In this document: positions 56,132 to 64,000 of the stretch, in pieces
How the letters are laid out: every line of letters starts with the position of its first letter
How positions within the stretch are numbered: position 1 is the first letter of the stretch
Assembly (NCBI RefSeq): GCF_029784155.1
Contig: NC_073693.1
Span: 154,539,442 to 154,603,441, forward strand
DNA from: Uranotaenia lowii
Lineage: Eukaryota; Arthropoda; Insecta; Diptera; Culicidae
Reading direction: 5' to 3'
Length of the DNA stretch: 64,000 bases
The notes under the pieces: generated by a model
Told to the model about the DNA's origin: nothing
The model's database searches: none
Seen by the model: only the letters and a program-made list of their open reading frames with translations
Program-made: the position numbers and the translations under genes

Positions 56132-57961
56132 ATGGATCGTTTTCCGTGTGCGGAACATTTAAACAATGAAGAGGTAAACTACGAGTTACAAATACGCGGT
56201 AGATTTGGGGATGTAACCAAGAGTCTCGATTTAGCAGGAAAGCAAAGGCTTTTAAGAATGATTTTTCGCGATGACTTGTCAAAAAAACAAAACTATCAGT
56301 CAAGTGAATCAGTGTCTGATTATTTTTGCCTCCTGGGGGAACAGTTGTCCAGCATCGAGAAATCTATTCATCGGAAGAAGATGGATGCAAAAAATGAGTC
56401 CAGGTTGCTGCATTATTGGTATCGAGCTAAACGACTGCAGGCAGCTTCTGAAGACCAGAAGAAGATGCGTAGGGATTTAGTTCGGCGTATCGAAAATGTG
56501 ATGAGCGCAAATAAAGTGGTCCTTCCAACAACGCCCATGAAAGAGCAGATCCGGGAGCTTCTCACTCAAAATATTACAGCTCCGGGAACCAGTAACCACG
56601 AACAAACCGGAAACCCAAGGAATAGTCTAGGGACGATTCCAAAACCGACTGCAACTCCTGCAAGGACCGAGGTAAAGGATCCTGTGGACCAACGTCTCAG
56701 TCATATGGAGGAAATGATAACCGCCATGTGGACATTGATGTCAGACTCACAAGGAAACCGTACCAACTCCCACGAAACTCCAAGCTCTAGCAAATGGACA
56801 CAACACCAATTTAACACTAGCCCAACGGTTCGGAAAGGACATCTAGAGGACGACGAAGACGAAAGTGAAGAAGACGATTCATTCTACGATGCCAAGAGGG
56901 ATAACAGAACCAGGGACAAAGACAGAGGATATGGCCAGAGCGATTCGGAATCGGAAAGCCATAGAGACTACAGGCCACGAACTCGGCATGGAGGTAGGGG
57001 GGATGATTCGCATCGCGTAGAAAAATGGAAGATCAAATTTTCGGGGGATTCTCGCTCACTTAGTGTGGAGGACTTTCTTTACAAAGTTGACAAACTATCC
57101 GAAATTGAAGGGGTTCCCAAAACTAGGTTGTTACGAGACATCCATTTGCTTCTAGAGGGATCGGCCTCCGACTGGTTTTTTACGTACATAGACAATTTCC
57201 ACTCATGGGACAATTTCGAGAAGCTGATGAGAACCAGGTTTGGTAACCCTAACAAGGACCAAGGGATTCGTCTAAAGATTCACAATCGAAAACAGCAAAG
57301 GGGCGAATCTTTTATCGCGTACGTTACCGAGATCGAAAAGCTGAATCGTATGTTGTCGAGGAGAATGTCTAAAAGAAGAAAATTCGAAGTCATTTGGGAC
57401 AACATGCGACATCACTATCATGGCAGAATTTCTGTGGTAGATGTTGAAAATTTGGACCATTTGATAAAGCTGAACCATAAGATCGATGCAACAGACCTAT
57501 CCCTACAAGCTTCTTGGGACCCTCAACCTCGGCGCGGAATCAATAACGTTGATGTGGGTTCAGATCCAGAGGAAAACGAGAAGTCAGCAGACGTGAATGT
57601 GATGAACAGCCGTTCATACCACCAAATTTCGAAGGGGACGAATCTGTATCATCAGCAGACACCACCGCCGAAGACTTATGGACCACAACAACAAGCTAAC
57701 CACGCACCCGTTTTCCAGCAGCAACAACAAGCTAACCAACCACCCGTTTTCCAACAGCAACAGCAATTTTCCAACAATCACCTTCCAACAAAAACCGCTT
57801 GTTGGAACTGTCAACAGGAAGGACACGGATGGAGAGATTGTTCGAGGCCAAGAGTAATATTCTGTTTTGGTTGCGGTAAACTTGGTCGCACCATTCGAAC
57901 ATGTGAGAGTTGTTCTGCGAAAAATTACGCAAGAACAAGTCGCCAACAACAGGGAAACTAA
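56132..57961 (+). CDS. gag: Gag protein of gypsy-type element
   Basis: 609 codons from a clear ATG. Residues 1-50 hold the insect-gypsy N-terminal pattern (E-V-N-Y-E-L-Q-I-R-G-R-F). Residues 60-150 are helical and charged, 230-300 are acidic and low-complexity, and a capsid-like block lies about 300-450 (K-I-K-F-S-G-D, then D-W-F-F-T-Y-I-D, then F-E-K-L-M-R-T-R-F). A Gln-rich run precedes two knuckles: C-W-N-C-Q-Q-E-G-H-G-W-R-D-C (about 557-570) is a proper CCHC, while C-F-G-C-G-K-L-G-R-T-I-R-T-C (about 578-591) has Arg in place of His. Gag assembles the particle and packages RNA. The frame overlaps pol by about 50 nt in the minus-one frame. Intact and recently inserted, so it may be functional. 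Confidence 0.85.
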   Translation: MDRFPCAEHLNNEEVNYELQIRGRFGDVTKSLDLAGKQRLLRMIFRDDLSKKQNYQSSESVSDYFCLLGEQLSSIEKSIHRKKMDAKNESRLLHYWYRAKRLQAASEDQKKMRRDLVRRIENVMSANKVVLPTTPMKEQIRELLTQNITAPGTSNHEQTGNPRNSLGTIPKPTATPARTEVKDPVDQRLSHMEEMITAMWTLMSDSQGNRTNSHETPSSSKWTQHQFNTSPTVRKGHLEDDEDESEEDDSFYDAKRDNRTRDKDRGYGQSDSESESHRDYRPRTRHGGRGDDSHRVEKWKIKFSGDSRSLSVEDFLYKVDKLSEIEGVPKTRLLRDIHLLLEGSASDWFFTYIDNFHSWDNFEKLMRTRFGNPNKDQGIRLKIHNRKQQRGESFIAYVTEIEKLNRMLSRRMSKRRKFEVIWDNMRHHYHGRISVVDVENLDHLIKLNHKIDATDLSLQASWDPQPRRGINNVDVGSDPEENEKSADVNVMNSRSYHQISKGTNLYHQQTPPPKTYGPQQQANHAPVFQQQQQANQPPVFQQQQQFSNNHLPTKTACWNCQQEGHGWRDCSRPRVIFCFGCGKLGRTIRTCESCSAKNYARTSRQQQGN

Positions 57962-59241
57962 AACAGGGGTTTGAAGTTGGGAGTTCAAACACCCCTGAGC
58001 AACATTGTGTTCCCAAAACTCCAGAATTCGACCCATTATTAAAAATTCATCATATTAGAATAAATACGAATAAATGTCCACATATCCGTGTTCAGGTTTT
58101 CGACACTGAGATCAACGCTCTTCTTGATTCAGGGGCTGGGATAAGCGTAACAAATTCAGCCGAATTTGCCGAAAAGTATGGCTTGGAAATCCAACCTGCA
58201 GCAGTAAGGGTAAGCACAGCGGACGGAACTGAATACCGATGTTTAGGGTACTTAAATTTACCTTTTCAGTACAAAAGCATAACTCGAGTTATACCTACAA
58301 TCATCGTTCCCCAAATCTCAAGAAAGCTGATTCTAGGAGCTGATTTTTGGGATAGTTTTGGAATCCATCCGATGATCGATGTCGGAAATGGACTCGAGAA
58401 GCTTGAAACCTCAGACACGGTACCAAACTCTCAAATTTGTTTCAACATCGAGCCATCAGATGAATTCCCTAACCTCACCAAAAATGACTCCGACAGCACA
58501 CTCGATATTCCAGCTTTCGATATACCAGAAGAACCAATTCCGGAAAATATAGAAACTGAACACGAATTACTCGAGCAGGAAAGAGCAGAATTAATCGAAG
58601 CAGTGAAGGAGTTTGCTTTCACAGCGCCCGGAAAACTCGGCCGAACACACTTGATTGAGCACGAAATTGTGCTCAAAGATGACGCCAAACCACGAAATCA
58701 ACCTGTTTACAAATGTTCACCGTACATACAAAAAGAGATCGACGCGGAAATCGAGAGGTTTAAGGAGCTGGGAGCTATAGAGGAATGTTATAGCGAATGG
58801 ACGAATCCACTCGTGCCTGTCCGGAAGTCGAATGGCAAGATCCGAGTTTGTCTCGACTCCAGGCGAATAAATGCAATGACGGTGAAGGATTCTTATCCGA
58901 TGCAGAACATGCAAAACATATTCCATCGTCTTGAGTCAGCCAAATACTTCTCTATTATCGACCTCAAGGACGCGTACTTCCAAATTCCACTGAAGAAAGA
59001 AAGCAGGAACTACACCGCCTTCAGGACCTCTAAGGGACTTTTCCGGTTTAAAGTTTGTCCCTTTGGGGTCACCAACGCGCCTTTTACGATGTGTCGGCTC
59101 ATGGGAGCAGCTCTAGGATTTGATTTGCAGCCCCAGGTCTTCGTCTACTTAGACGACATAGTCGTAGCCACGAAGGATCTAAGTGAACATCTGAGACTAT
59201 TAAGGGAAGTACCTCTCCCAGGATCGACGATTCCAGGGTGA
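57907..59241 (+). pseudogene. pol: pol, protease and truncated reverse transcriptase
   Basis: Open from 57907 (after TGA at 57904) in the minus-one frame relative to gag. No good ATG at the start, so expression needs frameshifting, possibly at the A5 run 57920-57924. Aspartic protease motif L-L-D-S-G-A-G near residue 73, and I-L-G-A-D-F-W near 145. The RT block follows: L-V-P-V-R-K-S-N-G-K-I-R-V-C near 295, F-S-I-I-D-L-K-D-A-Y near 340, and the catalytic F-V-Y-L-D-D-I-V-V-A near 411-420. The frame then runs into unrelated residues and stops at 59241. The usual thumb, RNase H and integrase are absent, so the product cannot replicate the element. Confidence 0.8.
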
Positions 59242-61430
59242 AAGAGCTCCTCTGCTTGCAAGAAAAATCACGCCGCGAAATCCGACGATTGTGGAGAAAT
59301 AGGGATATGCCAAGTCTGAGTGAGAGCTTTTCAAAATCGGTCGACTTAGTAGTAGAACAGTCTTCTACTAAATTGATGTATTTTGGAAAGTGTTCTTCTA
59401 ATTATAAAGAGCGAGTTGAGCCATGGATAGATGTCGCAAAGAAATGAAGCCAGGATGAGAAGCTATTTGATAACGGCTCAAGCAAAACCTTGACTGGGGT
59501 ATTTCATGAAAAAAGAAACAGCAGTTTCTCCTGACTAAAACCGGAAAACGACTCTTTCATATAAACCTTAAGATGCAAAGCAAACTGAAGTCCATCAGTC
59601 AGTCATCGTTGATTCCGAAAAAGTAATAAATTTTCTTGAAATCTGATGAGGCCAAGTTATGACCTGTAAAAGTAGTGAATTTGTTCACGAATAATGAAGC
59701 GAGCTAACCTCAGAAGAAATTAGACAAATCAATCGAAGCGAGGAGGAGATGCTGACCGAAACACGACCGAAGCGAGCGAGCATCGAACAACCACCATAAA
59801 CGACGATTGTCACGTCATGTAAATTTGTTTGTAAAAAGTTTTTTTTTCTTCGTAGAATTTTCTCCACGGCATGTAAATATTTTTGTAAATAGTAGAGTAG
59901 TTAGTTTTTTAGTTTTTTGATTCCTACGATCAGTCCTATTTTCTTATTTTAGTTTTAGTTTTCTTAATTTAGGGTTAGTACTTACAGCTGGAATTTTGAA
60001 AAACTCACTCAAATCTTCGGATAGAATTTGATTTTCGCTTTTAAGTTTCCATTTTTTAGTTTGCTTCGATTTTCCATAAATTCTCCTTCCATTTTCCGAT
60101 AATTTTCCTTTCATTTCCTTTGTATATAAATCCTTATTCCGGTTTTCCTTTTGGCGAACGTGCAGTCAAGCTAAAAGATTAAAAAATAGAATTAGTCGAT
60201 AAAGTAGAGCATGGTTATACTTTTTTGTTAATTGAATTTTAAGTTACCTGGTTTTGATGTTGTTCGGCTAACCACAGTAGGAAAACTTCTCCACAGCGGG
60301 GGTAAAACACAGAGTATGGCATCCAGTCGACTTCCGGTTCCGTATGGTTCAGTGCAGTGCAGATGGAAAGAACTCGGCAGATGGATCAACACAGTAAGGT
60401 TCCTTCTTCTTATTTTTCGTTCCATCACGACGGATAGCTGGAGGATTTGGTTTTTGCTAAAACGAGAAAAAAAGAACTTATCAACTTAAGGTTTCATTAC
60501 GGAACGATGTAGGAAACTCTCCTGCAACAGTTTATCACCATCGCCACGGATATATGCGGAGTTTCAGCTGGTTTTACGCGTTTTTCCTCGGAACAACTTT
60601 TGGGCAGCAGAAATAATCACACGCGATACACTTATGACGGTTTGTTTACATTTGGTTGGATTTGTGTTAGTGACAGATGTGTGGTTCATCAATCGTTCTG
60701 CTGGAGAGGAGAGCTCTGTACTAGGGGTGCTCATGTTTTGCATGAACACGGAGTATTTTGGGAAAATTTAATTGGATAATATTTCTTGAAAGTTTTTTCA
60801 AGGCAGATGTCCAAGCAAGTTTTTTTTATGAGATTGTAGATTGGGATGATTTGTTTTGCTCAAAACATTTTGAGGTTAAAATCAACAATTACATTCGAGT
60901 TTAGATTTGTCATTGTTTTTTTTTTCTTATCGAGAGCATTAGATTCGTTTTCTTGAAAGCTGCATTTTGAGGTTGAGTCTAGTTTGTCGGAAAGGAGTTT
61001 ACAGTGATAATCTTTTTTAGGGTTTCCATGGAGGAATTTTTTCTCATTGTTTTCTGTTTTAGCTGATTTGCTGAGTAAAGAAAACAGTGAATGAAGTTTT
61101 TATATGATTGGTGCAGCAGTTTAGGAGGAAGAAAATTGTCATCAGTCATTACACAAAGAAAGACCAAATGTAAATATTCAAGTTTTGTTCAGGAATAAGT
61201 TAATAGATCTTGTGTTGATGAAAGTGTTTCTTCAAGGTTACGTTAAGAATTTAATTTCATGAACTTTTTTTGTTTCTGCTGGAGACCGGAGTTCAACGAA
61301 CATTGATGGTCAGTTACAGGAGTAATAATTCTTTTACTACCTGGAAATAGAGGATGAGCCATTTAGTTGGTGATGAAAACATATGACCCCGGAAACATCA
61401 ATCGTTAATGAAATTATTTTCGATTTAACC
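59242..61430 (+). other. Non-coding 3' interior of gypsy-type element
   Basis: About 2.2 kb without RNase H, integrase or envelope motifs. A basic frame at 59238-59447 may be the tail of pol after an internal deletion near 59213. The rest is AT-rich with short unrecognised frames. Confidence 0.55.
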
Positions 61431-61481
61431 TTCGAAAATTTGATTGGAACAAACTACGTTAGTTCCAATCAAATTTTCGAA
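61431..61481. other. 20-bp perfect inverted repeat before 3' LTR
   Basis: Arm 61431-61450 (TTCGAAAATTTGATTGGAAC) is perfectly inverted at 61462-61481. The 11-nt loop can pair further (AAC with GTT). It ends 17 bp before the 3' LTR, near where the polypurine tract should be. Confidence 0.8.
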
Positions 61482-61498
61482 AATCTAGTGAGGAATGA

Positions 61499-63527
61499 TG
61501 TAGCAGTATGGATAAAATCAAATAATTTGTATTTTTTTTACTTGAACATCCCTGTGACGATAGAATGAACACCTAGCTGAAAATAGCCATCCCTGAAAAA
61601 GCCGATAATCATTCTATTTATAGAACTAATGAACCAAGAGCATAGCCGAGTAAAAGAGAAATATTTTGGAGAGTAAACAATACTCTCGACGCACCCCATC
61701 GAGAGCGTGACGTCACGGAAAAACTCTTTTTCTTCGTAAAGCGGATCTGGGTGTTTTAAAGGGATTTGGCGAAACTTTGCTAGAGATATCGCCACCAGCT
61801 GATGCATGTCCGGGCGTTGACCCCACCAGATGATAGGTCTTATGGTTGTATTGGTAAGAATCGGGAATTAGAATCTACACCCGAGATCGGATATCAATAT
61901 CTCGGGTTGATTACCAGAAAAACATATGAAAAAGAAGAGGGTTTTTCGTGAACATTCGTAATCGTTCGCTAACGATTACGAAGTTCCGGTCAGGAAATTA
62001 GATGACTGTTCTGATCTGAGGGCTGATGCAAGTACTCGATCACTTTTCCTTGGGCTGTGGAGTAGGCTGGACTGCTAGTATTTTTTATTTCGGGTCCGCA
62101 TTTGTACCACAAGGTACTTTATAAAAAAAAACGTGGGTTTTAATTTTTTTATAAAAATGTCTTTTTTAAAACCTTCCCAAAATAGAGTGCGATTAAGAGT
62201 GTCCTAACTGCGAGCAATACCGTTGGGTGATAGCTCAAAGAGCAGAACACGGTAATTTTTAATGGTTTTTTGAGTGCGTTTTTCCCTGTAACTAATGTTT
62301 GAAACGGATCAGGTACGAAGCCCACGCGAGCCTACAAACATCATCACCACCTGGTCCAAGGAAGTCCACTGCGGGTCGACGCAGACCGTTACCGCCGAAG
62401 CCACGCATCACGGCAGCGACGCAGTTTTCCCGACAACACCCGGCGACGACCATACCAGCATCGACAGCAGCAGAAACGACGGTCTGGGGATCAACCGAAA
62501 GTTAATTGAGGTTTGATTGCCCAGCAACGTGAGTACTCAAAACCATTTCTATATCATGCGCATGATCGGAATCCCATTTTGATTCCCTTTTTGGAAATTA
62601 ATCTCCCATATGAGCAAATAGCTCACTCGGCTACGTTCCCAGCTGAGGACCTAGAGGGCCCGGGTTCAATTCCCCTTACGGTATATTTTTTTATATACAT
62701 AAAATCCATGGTCCACCGATGAGGTTGGAATAACCTCCGGTGGTGTTAAAGAAAAACGCACCGTTTCCTGGTTAAGTAAAAGGAAACAAGAAAAGCACTC
62801 TCAGTTACCGACAGACAAATACCCCCATCCGGGGAAACTTTGGGAAGGTTTAGTATGCCTAGGCAGCGCTAGAGGCGCTAATGTAGAGTAGGAGAAATCT
62901 CTCAGAAGAAGCGTGTATGTAAACGGAAATTTATAAGCCCAAAACCACCCACCAAAAATGTAAACTTACACTCCCTACTAATCCAACAAACAACAAACCA
63001 CCACCAAGCAAATTAGGAAAATGTAAATAAATAATCAGTTGTTGCAACAAACGTTTTTCGAGCAAATAAACGATGTTTTTAATGAAAGGTTAAAGTTCAC
63101 GTTTTTTTTTTCGGTTGTTCGGTAGTTTTTTTTGAGTAGGGTTGACTCTAGCTTATTCTTTTTCTTTTCCTTCCAACCCCTTTCCAGTTTCCGAAGCAAT
63201 CCTGGGGAATTTGTTCGGGGAAAGTGGGTCCGCTGAAGATAATTCTGGAAATATAGTTTTTTCCAGTTAGTTGATATTTTTTGGCCAACCGAACAACCAG
63301 TCTTAGTTTTCGTGTATTTTTCGACCAATTAGTCTGGGATATTGTTGGATGGTCGACGGTTGAGGTCGGTAGGTTGAGTCTGATCTGGGCCAATACAATA
63401 TACACCCACCCTATGTTGGGTCTCAAAAGCCGGGCAAGCTTTCAAAAGGTGGCTGGTCTCCTCGGAGTGGCGCTTAAATCATCCGCTAACAACCCAGATC
63501 CCAATTCGCCCACTGCCTCCCGTTGCA
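61499..63527 (+). repeat. 3' LTR of gypsy-type element
   Basis: 2029 bp, nearly identical to 53696-55724; followed by AGGA at 63528-63531. The purine-rich GTGAGGAATGA before it is a weak polypurine tract candidate. Confidence 0.9.
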
Positions 63528-63531
63528 AGGA

Positions 63532-63933
63532 GATAGAGAAAAAAACTTCTTTCAAAGAACAATGTCAAAGAGCATATAAAAATTCTTTTTGTTTTGATAA
63601 AAATACCTAACATCTTTTGTTGCAAAGTACCTGTTTCTTTGAAACAAATACTTTCTTCTTGAAAATTTTGTTGAAATTCAGTTGACAAACATTTTTTGTT
63701 ATGTTCTTGAAGCTGAAAAAAATGTTTTAATATCAATAAAACGTATTTATAGAAGCAAATTTATATTTCTTTCGTTTTATTGGAACAAGTTTGCTCTGCG
63801 TGATTAAGCTAGAATTGCGAAGATAAACGTATGCAAACGGCAACACAATCCTCAAGTCCAAGTTAACCCTGTACTGCATACAAGCCTATAAATGTCCACG
63901 ATGTTTTTCACATTTTTTTTAGCATCATTCAGT
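63532..63933. other. AT-rich flank, nothing recognised
   Basis: Short frames only; no repeat match noted. Confidence 0.4.
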
Positions 63934-64000
63934 AGGGGAGAATGAGGATACTTGATCCCCTTTTCTTATTTTCATCATATCTTTTTGGAAAAATTTTGCA
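63934..64000 (+). mobile_element. Left end of MITE related to 5967-6922, cut by window end
   Basis: Starts GGGGAGAATGAGGATACTTG and continues CCTTTTCTTATTTTCATCAT, as at 31831 and on the minus strand at 6860-6922. Confidence 0.65.

Larger units (their letters stand above)
53696..63527 (+). mobile_element. Ty3/gypsy-type LTR retrotransposon, pol deleted, recent
   Basis: Two 2029-bp LTRs (53696-55724, 61499-63527) bound a 5774-bp interior. The 4-bp duplication AGGA flanks it (53692-53695, 63528-63531). The primer site directly after the 5' LTR, TGGCGCCCAACGT at 55726-55738, matches the 3' end of tRNA-Lys. Together with very long LTRs this recalls the Osvaldo/Ulysses group, by inference. gag is intact; pol ends shortly after the RT active site, and RNase H and integrase are missing. 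I noted only two differences between the LTRs (54407 against 62210; 54560 against 62363), so insertion was recent and must have used enzymes from a complete relative. Confidence 0.9.

Noticed and set aside
59242..61430. Envelope gene of the gypsy-type element
   Set aside because: No long frame, signal peptide or transmembrane segment is present in this interval.

Overview
The window looks like transposon-dense, AT-rich, gene-poor DNA from an insect, most likely a dipteran (possibly a mosquito). The grounds are the element types: a BEL/Pao-like LTR element, a Ty3/gypsy element primed by a tRNA-Lys-type site, insect-type non-LTR elements, and a decayed MADF-BESS gene. The genus cannot be fixed from sequence alone. 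I see no intact host gene; a few spliced-looking fragments are listed with low confidence. No bacterial features are present.

Layout. Positions 1-2900: MITE remnants and a diverged repeat also found near 28.4-29.2 kb. Positions 5967-6922: a MITE. Positions 7077-13.25 kb: a multi-level nest. A TA-target element (ends CCGTCAA...) holds a hAT-type element with a perfect 8-bp duplication. That hAT holds (a) a 2.9-kb non-coding LTR element with identical LTRs and an array of 12 hairpins sharing one loop, and (b) a second CCGTCAA element, itself hit twice by an AA-target MITE in opposite orientations. Positions 14.7-19.3 kb: another nested pair. Positions 20-24.4 kb: diverged tandem repeats, three histone-type 3' stem-loops in a row and a long palindrome. 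Positions 24.4-30.5 kb: a LINE 3' fragment, a Harbinger-type MITE, another CCGTCAA element hit by the same hAT family at the same 8-bp site, and a TIR element.

Positions 32.4-38.7 kb: a 9-bp satellite interrupted by a BEL-like, gag-only LTR element (duplication TATAA), itself interrupted by a foldback element with arms of about 640 bp. Positions 41.1-48.4 kb: one non-LTR retrotransposon with ORF1 and ORF2, broken by a 780-bp MITE and by minus-strand LINE material. Positions 48.7-49.5 kb: a MITE with repeated internal motifs. Positions 50.7-52.2 kb: a MADF-BESS pseudogene. Positions 53.7-63.5 kb: a recent Ty3/gypsy element with near-identical 2029-bp LTRs (duplication AGGA), an intact-looking gag and a pol truncated after the RT active site.

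The elements with structure but no full enzyme set (the 2.9-kb LTR element, the gag-only BEL-like element, the pol-deleted gypsy element and the MITEs) must have moved, if they did, with proteins supplied in trans. The best candidate for something undescribed is the hairpin array at 7613-7995: three unrelated stem sequences, all closing the same CGGATA loop, placed where the leader of the LTR element would be.
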